Below, piece by piece: positions 37,701-46,800 of a stretch of DNA of 64,000 nucleotides; position 1 is the first letter of the stretch; every line of letters starts with the position of its first letter. The stretch is taken from positions 868,001 to 932,000 of the forward strand of contig NZ_AP022616.1 in assembly GCF_010731115.1 (NCBI RefSeq). The letters run 5' to 3'. The notes below the pieces were generated by a model, which did no database searches, was not told the DNA's origin, and saw only the letters and a program-made list of their open reading frames with translations. The stretch comes from Mycolicibacterium phocaicum. Its GTDB lineage: Bacteria > Actinomycetota > Actinomycetes > Mycobacteriales > Mycobacteriaceae. A program made the translations under genes and the position numbers.

Positions 37701-38000
37701 ATCGGAAGCGTTCAGACCGTGTTCGTTGGTCAGCAGGACGATCGCCACGTTGCCCGCGTCCGCTTCGCGGAACGCGTTCTTCATCGCGTTTCCGGCAATG
37801 AGTGTCGGTGCGTCGCTGGGCAGGAAGTCCGGTGGATGCCGCGTCGCGACATCGGTCAGTGGCGGAAGCGCAAGAAACAGCACGACGGCAAGACCGATCC
37901 AGGCGGCTATGATCGCCACCGGGCGCCGCACCGCGAACCTGCCGAGCGCGGCAAAGCCCACATGTGCCAACGCACCACTCGGCCTGGCCCTTTTCAGCAT
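34800..38000 (-). CDS. mmpL12: MmpL-family RND lipid transporter
   Basis: A 1,066-residue RND-superfamily protein with the MmpL layout: one N-terminal helix (VAIIAAWIGLAVVLFLALPP), a periplasmic domain, TM2-6, a cytoplasmic link, TM7, a large second periplasmic domain and TM8-12. The proton-relay Asp-Tyr pairs are present in GAGTDYAIFLFSR and VAVGADYNLLLISR. MmpL proteins move lipids such as glycopeptidolipids, mycolates or LOS across the inner membrane. The LOS-locus member is usually called MmpL12; the symbol is given by context only. Its cytoplasmic tail ends in a cysteine cluster (PCPDCGYEASCDACQM). It diverges from the UGT-like gene. Confidence 0.9.
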   Translation of the reverse strand: MLKRARPSGALAHVGFAALGRFAVRRPVAIIAAWIGLAVVLFLALPPLTDVATRHPPDFLPSDAPTLIAGNAMKNAFREADAGNVAIVLLTNEHGLNASDEDVYKRLVDALNADRTNVKSTQDFIHIPELRQVMMSKDGKSWQLPISLVGNMGTAPGQAAYREAMTTVRKVVQGSDLELNVVGAAATFEDITEIGAHDQHLIETSTGILVFAILIIVYRSVVAMLLPLVTIGVSLAVAQQVVAGLGLLGLGLAPQTIVLMTGMMMGAGTDYAIFLFSRYQEFVRHGEDSDRALISALTSIGEVIAGSAGTVAITFLALSFATLGVFATIGPALSATVLIGFLASVTMLPALIVLVGRRGWIKPRKDMTGRFWRRSGVHIVRRPVTHLAGSLAVLLALAGCATLVDFNYDNRKDLPEDAASNAGYEALNKHFPVSTTMQQFVLIQSAHDLRAPKALADLEQMAQRIGQLPNIDAVRGITRPTGDVLEQAKATYQAGEVGSKLKDASNLIHGNESNLQKLVDGEYQLADALNQIRTQVLGSIQPIRTMLSQMSAIQSRYGGSKTIDDLDKSAKMVSEMTSLGDAIGGQLVRVGDVYKWSSRALDMLNATPFCNYYQACNELRAGLQNVSDGNDPETVQKVINLGHMLQQYKSDPGMDDKVRGIGTNIESVTKLLKQLRLYDTGDLDRRLQQAVEGVNLLADSSKQLADGVKLLVDQVRTMGGGLNQASSFLLGMRRDANTPQMAGFYVPPEILGRNEFEKAATLFVSPDGHTVRYLVQTALDPFGVEAMDQTNAIVKAAETALPNTTLSDAKVSMIGLSAVNRDLRDYYNSDIQYIVAVTLIVVFLILVQLLRAVVAPLYLVLSVVLSYGSALGIGVVFFQFILGEGINWSVPGVAFLVLVAVGADYNLLLISRIRDEAKYGVPSAIVKTVAATGGVITSAGLIFAASMLALTVSSILSAVQTGFIIGVGLLLDTFIVRTVTVPAIAALLRDANWWPSKSPRRIREEAALAAAVADNERRDAERRARHESDEPGPCPDCGYEASCDACQMTTAFDVAGAAQYGRGSFA

Positions 38001-38219
38001 CCCCGACAGGCTACACGCCGCAAACCATCAACAAGCATGGACCAGCACGGCAACACAGCGGCGGCAAATCAACCTCCGGACCCGAGGCGTGCTGTAATCG
38101 GGTGTGCCACTGTCGAAGTCACCGCACCCGGGCCAGACCGTCAATTGCCGACGGGCCGAATGGCCGCATTCGTGCCAGCTACGCGTAGATCACCGGCGGA
38201 AAGGCCTGTGCAGCTTCAC
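38001..38219. promoter_or_regulatory. Divergent promoter region between the MmpL and UGT-like genes
   Basis: About 219 bp between two outward-reading genes. It must contain both promoters, but I could not identify reliable -10/-35 pairs. A short purine-rich GGAAAGG at 38199-38205 is the only Shine-Dalgarno-like sequence for the plus-strand gene. Confidence 0.4.
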
Positions 38220-39455
38220 ATGAAATTTGCCATTGCCATCCATGGCACTCGCGGAGATATCGAACCCAGCGGAGCCGTGGCACGAGAACTGCTGCGCCGA
38301 GGTCACCAGGTACGAATGGCGGTACCGCCGAACCTGGTTCCATTCATCACGTCCACCGGTCTGCCCGAGCCTGCCAGCTACGGCGTGGATTCTCAGCAGC
38401 AACTCGACGCCGACATCTTCCGGGATCACCTCAAGCTCCAGAACCCCGTCACGTTTGCGCGGGAGCTCCGTGCGTACATGGTCCAGGGCTGGCAGGACAT
38501 GAGTGCGACCCTCGTCGACATCGCCGCCGACGCCGACCTGCTGCTTGCCGGGACCACCTACCAGGAGGTCGCAGGCAATGTCGCCGAATATTTCGACATT
38601 CCGCTGGCCGCCCTGCACTACTTCCCGTTCCGCCCGAACCGGCAGGTAGTGCCCGTACCGCTGCCTCTGCCGGTGATCCGCCGGGGTTTCGCCCTCGGTG
38701 AGTGGGCCCACTGGCGCGTCCTGAAGCAAGCCGAAGACATCCAGCGGCAGGCCCTGGGATTGGCACCGGCGAAGGTGCGCGCAATCCGGCGCATGTTGGA
38801 TCGCGGCGCGCTGGAGATACAGGCGTACGACGAGGTGCTGTTCCCTGGCTTGTCCGCGGAGTGGGGTCCCACCAGGCCGCTCGTCGGATCTATGTCCATG
38901 GAGCTGGCGACCGACACCGATGCCGACGTCATGTCCTGGATCGCGAACGGTAAGCCGCCCATCTACTTCGGCTTCGGCAGCATGCCCGTCGAGTCTCCCG
39001 CCGACGCCGTTGCGATGATCGAGAACGTGACCGCAGAGCTCGGCGAGCGCGCACTGATCAGCTCCGGGGTCTGGGATCTGCCGGCATCCCGTCTCGGCGA
39101 CCACGTCAAGCTGGTCGGCCCGGTCAACCATGCCGCGGTCTTCCCGCTCTGCCGTGCGTTGGTGCATCACGGCGGTGCCGGCACTACTGCTGCCGGACTG
39201 CGGGCCGGCGTTCCGACGGTGGTGCTGTGGGTCAGCGCCGATCAGCCGGTCTGGGCCGGTCAGATCAAGAAGCTCAAACTCGGTGCGTCACAACGCTTTT
39301 CCAAGACCACCCCGGCATCGCTGAAGGCCGCGCTGCGCACCGCGCTGCAACCGGACTGTGCGGCGTGGGTGCAGGCTACCGCCCAGAGGCTGACACGACC
39401 CGCCGATAGCGTGGCGCGCACCGCCGATCTGCTGGAGCAAGCCGTGCGTCAGTAG
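38220..39455 (+). CDS. UGT-like (GT1) glycosyltransferase, Rv1524/Rv1526c type
   Basis: A 411-residue GT-B-fold glycosyltransferase. The N-terminus MKFAIAIHGTRGDIEPSGAV is typical of the mycobacterial Gtf/Rv1526c enzymes, which use nucleotide-activated sugars on glycolipid cores. The C-terminal donor-binding region contains KLVGPVNHAAVFPLCRALVH and VHHGGAGTTAAGLRAGVPTV, the UGT signature with its His-Gly-Gly-Ala-Gly core. ATG 38220 matches the family start; GTG 38208 lies in the same frame and is better spaced from GGAAAGG, so translation may begin there. The gene converges with the acyltransferase gene, overlapping its stop region by 7 bp. Confidence 0.92.
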   Translation: MKFAIAIHGTRGDIEPSGAVARELLRRGHQVRMAVPPNLVPFITSTGLPEPASYGVDSQQQLDADIFRDHLKLQNPVTFARELRAYMVQGWQDMSATLVDIAADADLLLAGTTYQEVAGNVAEYFDIPLAALHYFPFRPNRQVVPVPLPLPVIRRGFALGEWAHWRVLKQAEDIQRQALGLAPAKVRAIRRMLDRGALEIQAYDEVLFPGLSAEWGPTRPLVGSMSMELATDTDADVMSWIANGKPPIYFGFGSMPVESPADAVAMIENVTAELGERALISSGVWDLPASRLGDHVKLVGPVNHAAVFPLCRALVHHGGAGTTAAGLRAGVPTVVLWVSADQPVWAGQIKKLKLGASQRFSKTTPASLKAALRTALQPDCAAWVQATAQRLTRPADSVARTADLLEQAVRQ

Positions 39456-40861
39456 ACGGTCAGCGGCGTGAGGTCGAACTCGTCCAGTGTCTGCTGGACG
39501 AGTTCGCGCAGCATCGCCCGGCTGTTCTCAGCCCCCACCTGATAACCCACGATGCCGAGGTTCACCCGTCCGTTGTAACGACCCGACGCGACCACCAGCA
39601 GACCGCCCGGCCGCTCGATGTCGGATTTCTTGACCTTCTGCTCGACGCCCCAGCAATTCAGGAACGTCGCTTGATTGGCGCCGTCAGGACGGCACATCAG
39701 CTCGGGCAGCTCGGCGAAGTTCGAGCACGTCACCGGCATGTCACCAAGCACGAGATCTGCCGTCCGGTTGACGGCACGGCGCGGAATGAACGGGGTCAGC
39801 GGCAACAGGATGAACGACTCGTCGGGCTGATCCTTGGCGCCCGCGAGCGAAGTGCGCAGCGCGGCCCGCAGGTCGGTCAGGTCCTTCGCGACGTGGGTCG
39901 GATCGACGGTCAGGTTTGCGAACGCCATGGCGTTGGCGCGAGTGTCGTCCATCGAGGTGCGATCGTTGACTGCAACCATGAGCGCAATCTTGTTGTCCTG
40001 CGTACGGTGCCGCTCCATCCGGACACCCAGCCGAGCAGCGAAAGCCGCGGCCAGCGAATACGTATTCCCGCCGAGGGCTGCGCACTTCGCGTCCCACTGC
40101 TCGACGTCGATGTGGGTGCCGGCGAACGGCAGCAGCACGTACTCCTCACCACCGACTCCGGTGGGCACGGGTCGCGAGTCGCCCGACTTGAACAGCTCAT
40201 CGCGCCGGCGGTAGAGCATCTTCGCCGCTGCCACCACGGTCCGGCGGACCTCCGGCAAGTCGCGCCTGGTCTGACGCAGATCGGCGCGGATACCCTGCCA
40301 CCGGGTCCGCGACCCCGGCTGCGCGTAACCCAGATCGCGGCCCTGGCCGAGCACCGATTCAATGATCGCGGCCACCGAGCCGGTGCCGTCGATCAAACAG
40401 TGCGACAGTGCCAGCGCGACGCCCGTCGAACCGTCGCTGAACGTCTGGACACCCATGTGCCAGCCGGGGCCGTGCTCCGGATCGATCCGGATCTGCGACC
40501 GTTCCTCCAGCCAGTCCGACAGTTCCGAACGAGGACGGGCCACGTCCGCGATGTCGAGTGGCCGCTCAACAGCCGGTGCGGCAACCCAGCGGGCACGCCC
40601 GAACGGCAGCGGCGAACGCTCAATGCGCCGAGCCGCCAGACTCCGTCCGAAGTTCTCGTGGAAGCGGCGCAGACCGTCCAGGTCGACGGGCCCTTCGTAG
40701 AACCACAGCGCCAGCATGACCTGTACCCGGCCACTGGCCCGGTAAGACAGGAACGTCGCCTCGTCCATGTAGTGCAGACGGTCCTGCGGGCGATCCAGCT
40801 CAGGCGGCAGCTTACGGAATCGGGTGCGGCCGGTCCGCTTTGACCGAGAAACAGTGGACAA
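39449..40861 (-). CDS. HxxxDG acyltransferase (WS/DGAT/Pap-like), paralogue 1
   Basis: A protein of about 470 residues with an HxxxDG catalytic motif (LSHCLIDGTGSV). The fold pattern is that of wax-ester-synthase/DGAT- or Pap-like condensation-superfamily acyltransferases, and the C-terminal region has the PVTCSNFAELP strand seen in this group. It shares the sequence LLPLTPFIPRRAV and overall layout with the next gene, so they arose by duplication. The start is uncertain: TTG 40861 has a purine-rich sequence about 7 bases upstream, and longer frames overlap the upstream gene. It probably transfers an acyl group during glycolipid assembly, but acceptor and donor are unknown. Confidence 0.8.
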   Translation of the reverse strand: MSTVSRSKRTGRTRFRKLPPELDRPQDRLHYMDEATFLSYRASGRVQVMLALWFYEGPVDLDGLRRFHENFGRSLAARRIERSPLPFGRARWVAAPAVERPLDIADVARPRSELSDWLEERSQIRIDPEHGPGWHMGVQTFSDGSTGVALALSHCLIDGTGSVAAIIESVLGQGRDLGYAQPGSRTRWQGIRADLRQTRRDLPEVRRTVVAAAKMLYRRRDELFKSGDSRPVPTGVGGEEYVLLPFAGTHIDVEQWDAKCAALGGNTYSLAAAFAARLGVRMERHRTQDNKIALMVAVNDRTSMDDTRANAMAFANLTVDPTHVAKDLTDLRAALRTSLAGAKDQPDESFILLPLTPFIPRRAVNRTADLVLGDMPVTCSNFAELPELMCRPDGANQATFLNCWGVEQKVKKSDIERPGGLLVVASGRYNGRVNLGIVGYQVGAENSRAMLRELVQQTLDEFDLTPLTVY

Positions 40862-40901
40862 GATAGACCCTGGCCCTTCACTTCTGCGCAATGTAGTCGC
40901 G

Positions 40902-42326
40902 TTATTCGTAGACGCCGGAGAGACCGAACTCGGCCAACGTCGCTTCCACGTGCGCACGCAGCGTGGTCTTCGTGTTCTCGGCGCCCGGCTGGTAGCCGAT
41001 GACCGCAAGCGAGACCCGGCCAATGATCTGCATGGCGATGACGGTGAGCAGCCCTTCGCGGTGCTCGAGCACCGCACGCGGGATTTGACCGTCGACGCCG
41101 CGAGCCATCACGTACTCGGCTGGGGTGCCGTCCGCGCGGGCGATATCGTCCGGCAGCACGCCGAGGTTGGAACACGACACCGGCAGTTCGCCGAACCCGA
41201 CCGCGATATCCGCGGCCTTGGTGACGGCCCGCCTGGGAATGAACGGCGTCAGCGGCAGCAGCTCCAACTTCTCGTCGGGCTCCTCACGCATTTTGCGCAA
41301 TGCCTCTTTGATGATTGCCCGCGTCTCGGTCAAATCCTCGGTCACACCGTGCGGATTGATCCGAACGTCACCGAGCAACACCGCATTCGCGCGAGTGTCC
41401 TCGAGGGTGCGGTCGTTGATCGGGACGATCAGCGGCACCACACCCTCCGCGTCACTGAACCGGCCCATCCGCTCGGCCAGCCGCGCAGCGAATCCGGCGA
41501 GCAACGAATACGTGTTTCCGCCAAGGGCTTTGGCACGGGCGTCGAACTCGGCTGCATCAATGAAGGCCCAGATGGCGGGCACCAGGACGTTTTCCTTGGC
41601 ACTGACCGCATCAAGGCCCGCCGCCGCCGACTTCTTCGGACGACGGAGCTCGGCACGCTGCCGGTAGGCCTGCCTGGCCGCCGACTTTATCGAGCGGCCG
41701 AGTTCGGGTAGGTCGCGGAACGTCTGCCGGACATCGACACTAAGCGCCTGCAACGCGGACCGAGACCGCGGCTGGGGGTAACCCAGATCGCGCCGCTGCC
41801 CCATCACCGACTCGTACACCGTCAGCATGGCGCCGCCACCGTCGCCGATGCAGTGCGATCCGACCATGCTGATGACGGTCGCGCCGTCATCGAGCGGCTG
41901 CACACCCATGTGCCAGGCCGGTCCGTACTCCGGGTCGACCGGGATCTGCGCATGTTCGTCCAGGAAGTCGCCCAGTTCAGCGCGCGGACGGACCGTCTCG
42001 TACACCCGCATCGGCGCCGGTGGTCCCAGGGACGACACCCACCGGTGCCGACCGAACGGCAGAATCGACGGCTCGATGCGCCGGCCCGCCAGGCCGTGGC
42101 CGAAGTTGTAATGCAGCCGACGCAGGCCTTCCATATCGACCGGGTGCTCGTACACCCAGACGCACTGCATGACGGCAGCCTGTCCGGTGGCTCGCAAACC
42201 CAGGAACAGTGCCTGGTCGACGTAGTCCAGCACGCGGCTCTGGTCGTTGAGGTCTTTGCCGTCGCGACGTTCAGCCAACCAACGGCGCAACAAAGGCACA
42301 CGCGACGGGCGCGTGGAGTTCGTCAC
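40902..42326 (-). CDS. HxxxDG acyltransferase (WS/DGAT/Pap-like), paralogue 2
   Basis: This 474-residue paralogue has the motif GSHCIGDGGGAML and the segment LLPLTPFIPRRAV, matching its neighbour. The start ATG 42326 lies 3 bp downstream of the stop of the papA4-like gene, so the genes pks5-papA4-this-paralogue 1 form one minus-strand operon with minimal spacing. There is an N-terminal extension of about 30 basic residues (RVPLLRRWLAERRDGKDL). The role is acyl transfer by family. Conservation next to pks5-type genes in other rapid growers is from memory and was not checked. Confidence 0.82.
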   Translation of the reverse strand: MTNSTRPSRVPLLRRWLAERRDGKDLNDQSRVLDYVDQALFLGLRATGQAAVMQCVWVYEHPVDMEGLRRLHYNFGHGLAGRRIEPSILPFGRHRWVSSLGPPAPMRVYETVRPRAELGDFLDEHAQIPVDPEYGPAWHMGVQPLDDGATVISMVGSHCIGDGGGAMLTVYESVMGQRRDLGYPQPRSRSALQALSVDVRQTFRDLPELGRSIKSAARQAYRQRAELRRPKKSAAAGLDAVSAKENVLVPAIWAFIDAAEFDARAKALGGNTYSLLAGFAARLAERMGRFSDAEGVVPLIVPINDRTLEDTRANAVLLGDVRINPHGVTEDLTETRAIIKEALRKMREEPDEKLELLPLTPFIPRRAVTKAADIAVGFGELPVSCSNLGVLPDDIARADGTPAEYVMARGVDGQIPRAVLEHREGLLTVIAMQIIGRVSLAVIGYQPGAENTKTTLRAHVEATLAEFGLSGVYE

Positions 42327-42329
42327 AGA

Positions 42330-43799
42330 TCAGCCCTTCACAGCTCGAATCAGTTCGCTGCGGCAACCGTTGTGACGCAAGGCGTCCGAACGACCGGGCC
42401 CAGAACCACCGTCGGCTACCCGCAAGTACACCGCGCGCATCGCGTGCAGGTACTTGTCCACCGATTCGCGGGCGATGGGATTGTCCGGGTAAGCGATGGT
42501 GACCGAGGTTTCCTTCTCGGACCGGTTCACCCAGATGCCGATCTGGTACGCCGACCGTGCATCGCTGTACACGCGGCCGTTGAGCCGCTCCCACTCGTTC
42601 ATGATCGCCGGCGACAACGGAGGCAGGTTGGTGTCGAGGTAGGACACCATTGGCACACCCGGGTCCGCCTTGCGGATCGAGGCCACCTTGCCCTCGGCCA
42701 GCTCCAGCACTCGCTCGAACGGGACGTGCGCCAGGTCGATACCCGTGTCGAACGCCTTCTGCATGGCGCGGGCCGTATCGCCGAACGAGTCCGGTACCAC
42801 CGGGACACTGATCGGCACGACGCCGGTGAACCAGCCCGTCGTCATGAACTCGGCCGGGGTGCGGCGCGTGGTGGTCGGGGTGATGACGTTGTAGACCGGT
42901 TCGCCGGTGAGTTCGTGCTCAGCCAGGGCCGCGCAGGCGATAACGCCACCGATGACCCGCGCGCCCGCGGACAGGCAGGCCGACTCGAACCGCTCCGACT
43001 GATGCTTGTCCATCAGTCGGACGGTGAGCATCTCGCCGCCGCAGGGCACAGTCGGGTCACCAAGTGGCAGCGGGAAGCACGGCAAGGTGCCGTCGTTCGC
43101 CTCGGCGAACTTGATCCAGTCCTTGACCTCCGGGGACTCCAGCGTCAGCGACGCGGTGAACTCCGCCTGCTTGACGCAGTAGTCGTCGTAGCTGCCGGCG
43201 TCGGCCAACGGGATCGGCGGGGCACCACTGACCAGGGCCGCGTACATGAGGTGGATCTCCACCAGCACCAGCCCCATCAGCAGCGCATCGGTGTGCACGT
43301 GGTCGATGCTGAAGTAGAACGTGAAGTGGTCGTCACGCTGGATGATGCCGAAGTGGAAGCAGTCCCACTGCAGCGGATCAGGCGTCGCGAGGACGTGGTC
43401 GCGCCACTGCTGGGCATTCATCTCACCGTGCTCGGTGGCCACCAACTTGATGTCGCGCGGGCTCTTCGCGGTCCGGCGAACCACCGAATCATCGTCGAGC
43501 AATTCGAACCAGCTGTGGAACGTGTCGTGCCGGCGCACGTAGGCGTTGATGACGTGCGTCATGGCCCGGACGTCGCACTTACCCGGCATGTCCCACGCGG
43601 CGATGTTGAGCCGGGCCATGTCCGTGCCGTTGCGCTCGTGCGAACGGAACGCGCGGATGTGCTGGCTCTGCTGGTAGCTGACCGGCACCGAGCTGACCGG
43701 CGCGTTACGCAGCTTGGCAAGCGACGCAGACGAAGGGTTCCAGGAAGTCAGAACACCCGAGGAACCCATCCAGTCATGGATGGTCCTAATCGCAACCAT
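42330..43799 (-). CDS. papA4: PapA-type polyketide-associated acyltransferase (PapA4-like)
   Basis: A condensation-superfamily enzyme of about 489 residues. ATG 43799 is preferred since an AGGAG lies 7 bases upstream; GTG 43805 is too close to it. The catalytic motif is SIDHVHTDALLMG (HxxxD), and later landmarks are TGWFTGVVPISVPV and VSYLDTNLPPLSP, typical of the PapA proteins of mycobacteria. PapA proteins transfer the PKS-made acyl chain, directly from the synthase, onto a hydroxyl of the sugar head group. The gene lies 63 bp downstream of the pks stop, so it should act with that synthase. PapA4 is the name used for the LOS-locus member. Confidence 0.9.
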   Translation of the reverse strand: MVAIRTIHDWMGSSGVLTSWNPSSASLAKLRNAPVSSVPVSYQQSQHIRAFRSHERNGTDMARLNIAAWDMPGKCDVRAMTHVINAYVRRHDTFHSWFELLDDDSVVRRTAKSPRDIKLVATEHGEMNAQQWRDHVLATPDPLQWDCFHFGIIQRDDHFTFYFSIDHVHTDALLMGLVLVEIHLMYAALVSGAPPIPLADAGSYDDYCVKQAEFTASLTLESPEVKDWIKFAEANDGTLPCFPLPLGDPTVPCGGEMLTVRLMDKHQSERFESACLSAGARVIGGVIACAALAEHELTGEPVYNVITPTTTRRTPAEFMTTGWFTGVVPISVPVVPDSFGDTARAMQKAFDTGIDLAHVPFERVLELAEGKVASIRKADPGVPMVSYLDTNLPPLSPAIMNEWERLNGRVYSDARSAYQIGIWVNRSEKETSVTIAYPDNPIARESVDKYLHAMRAVYLRVADGGSGPGRSDALRHNGCRSELIRAVKG

Positions 43800-43862
43800 G
43801 CTCACTCTCCTGTGCTTCGGTGAATTCAGCGCGCGGCTTCTGTGACGCCCTACTCTGACCCG

Positions 43863-46800
43863 TCATGTCGAAATCGCCGTCGAAATCGCCTCCCCCAGGC
43901 GCTCTGCCAGTGCTCGGACATTCGTGATGTCCGACGAACCGATCCGGACTCCCGTCTCGGCTTCGATACGGGTCCGCAGTTCCAGCGCCCCGAGCGAATC
44001 GAGGCCGTACTCGGCCAACGGACGGTCGGGATCGACAGATCGCCTAAGTATCATACTCATAGCGTCGGTGATCAGACGCCTCAGCCGAGCCGGCCGCTCT
44101 TCCTCCGGCAAAGCATGGAACTCCGCAAGGAATTCGCTGGAGCCCGCGCTCCCCCGCCCGATGCTGGCGAACGATTCGGCAAACTTGCTGGTCTGGGCAA
44201 ACGCCACCAGCCAGTCGGCCCCCGCTACCGGGGCGTAGCCGGAGTAGGCGCGGTCGTGGCGGATGATCGCATCGAACGCGTATGCGCCGTCTTCCGGAGC
44301 GATGGCCATGGCCTCATCCGCGGCCATACCCTGCCCGGCGCCGATCTTGGCCCACGCACCCCACGCGATAGCAGTGGCCGGCAGCCCCTGTGCGCGCCGC
44401 CACTGGGTGAACGCGTCGAGCCAGCTATTGGCGGCCGCATATGCAGCCTGCCCTGGTGAGCCCACCATGGCGGCAGCAGACGAGAACGAGCAGAACCAGT
44501 CCAGGTCGGCACTGGCAGTCGCCTCGTGCAGGTACCACGCGCCGTACACCTTCGGAGCCCAGTCGCGCTGGATCAGCTCGTCGGTGATGTTCGGCAACGT
44601 CGCGTCCTCGACCACCGCGGCGCCGTGCAGCACACCGCGCAGCGGCTTGCCGGTCGACTCAGCGGCGGCGACCAGACGCGTGGCGGTATCGGCGGCCGCG
44701 ATGTCACCCAGCACCACCTCGACCTCGGCGCCCTTGGCACGAACCGCCTCGATGGCCTGACGGGTGTGCCCGTTCGGCTCCGAACGGGCGTTGAGGACGA
44801 TGCGTCCGCAGCCGCCCGCTGCTAGCTTGTCGGCCAGGAACAGACCCAGGCCACTGAGGCCACCGGTGACGATGTACGAGCCGTCCGCCCGATACACGGG
44901 AGCGTGCTCCGGCGACAGCACTGCCTCGAACTCCCCCGTGTGCGGGATGTCGAGCACCAGCTTGCCGGTGTGGCCTGCCGCGCCCATCACGCGGATGGCG
45001 GTCGCGGCGTCGCGCAACGGGTAGTGCGTGGTGTCCGGCACCGGCAGCACACCCTCGGCGATCTGTCCGAAGATCGTCTCCAACATGCCGCGCGTGACGT
45101 CGGGGTTGGTCAGCGTCAGCAGCGCCAGGTCCAGTGCGTAGAACGACAGGTTCCGGCGGAACGGGAACAGACCCATTCTGGTGTCGCCGTAGATGTCGCG
45201 CTTGCCGATCTCGACGAACCGGCCACCGAAGGTCAGCAGCTCGACGCCGGCCTTCTGCGCCGCACCCGGCAGCGAGTTGAGCACGACGTCGACGCCGTAA
45301 CCGTCGGTGTCGCGACGGATCTCCTCGGCGAAGGCCGTGCTGCGGGAATCGTAGACGTGCTGAATTCCCCAGCTGCGCAACAGATTTCGACGGTCGTCAC
45401 TACCCGCGGTGGCGTAGATCTCGGCGCCCGCGGCCCGGGCGATGGCGATGGCGGCCTGGCCCACGCCACCGGTGGCGGAGTGGATCAGCACCTTGTCGCC
45501 GGCCTGAATCCGGGCCAGGTTGTGCAGGCCGTACCAGGCAGTGGCGTGCGCACTGGGCACCGCCGCCGCGCTGCCCTCGGGCAGGTCGTCCGGAATCTTC
45601 ACGGCCAGGTTCGCGTCGCAGGTGACGAACGTCTTCCAGGCGCCGGTCAGCGAGATGCCCGCCACCCGGTCGCCGATCTGATGATCGGTGACGCCCGGCC
45701 CCACCGCGGTCACGACACCGGCGAAGTCCGCGCCCGGCTGCGGCAGCCGGCCCTCGAAGCTCGGGTACCGGCCGTAGGCGACCAGTACGTCGGCGAAGTT
45801 GAGGTTCGACGCGGCGACCGACACCTCGATCTGGCCCGGTCCCGGAGCGACGCGCTCGTACGCGGCCAGCTCCGCCGATGACAGGTCACCGGGGGTCCGG
45901 ATCTGCAGTTGCACACCGTCGGTCTCGGGCCGCACGACGGCGGTGCGACGTTCCTCGGGCTGCAGCTGGCTCAGGTTCAGGCGCGCGGTGAACCACTCGC
46001 CCGACCGCCACGCGGTCTCGTCCTCTTCGGAACCGGACAGCAGTTCCGCGGCGACGTGCGCGACGTCGGCCTGGACATCCAGGTCGATCTGCGTCGGCCG
46101 CATCGCCGGGTACTCCATGCCGATGGCCCGCATGAAACCGCGGATGCCGCCCTGCTCCAGGTTGGCCACGTCGCCCGGCGCCACGGTGCGGGCACCCCGG
46201 GTGAGCACGTACAGCCGCGCCGGCTGACCCGGCACGTCCGGCAGACCCCGCACGATGTGGACGAGCTGCTCGACCTGGGCCACTCCGCGCTGCGCGGTGG
46301 CCAGGGAAGCCGAAGCCGCGGAGCCCTCGGCCGCACCCGTGACGACGACGACGCCCTTGAACGGCTTGGCCGTCAGCGTCTCCTGCAGCGACTCGAGGTT
46401 CGACGCATGGTCGGCGTCGGCCGGCCACGCCATGGTGGAGACGTCGGCCTCGTCGGACTGCAGCACCTCGGACAGCTTCTCGGTCAGGCTGTCGGCATCG
46501 GCGGCGGCCGAGATCAGCAGCCAGCGGCCCGGATCGACCACGTTGGCCACCGGGGCGTCCTGGCTGCGCCATTCGATGTTCAGCAGGCGCTCGCCCAGAA
46601 GCCGCTCGCGCTGGCCCGCCTCGGACACGCCGGTGCCGAGCCGCAGGCCGGTCACCGCGAGCAGCACCGCGCCGTTCTCGTCGAGCACGTCGATGTCGGC
46701 TTCGATCGCCGTCGGCGAGAGGCTGACGAGCTTGACGTAGCAGTAGTGCGCGTTGCGGGTCGACTCGTAGGCCCGCAGCTTGCCGACGCCCAGCGGCAGC

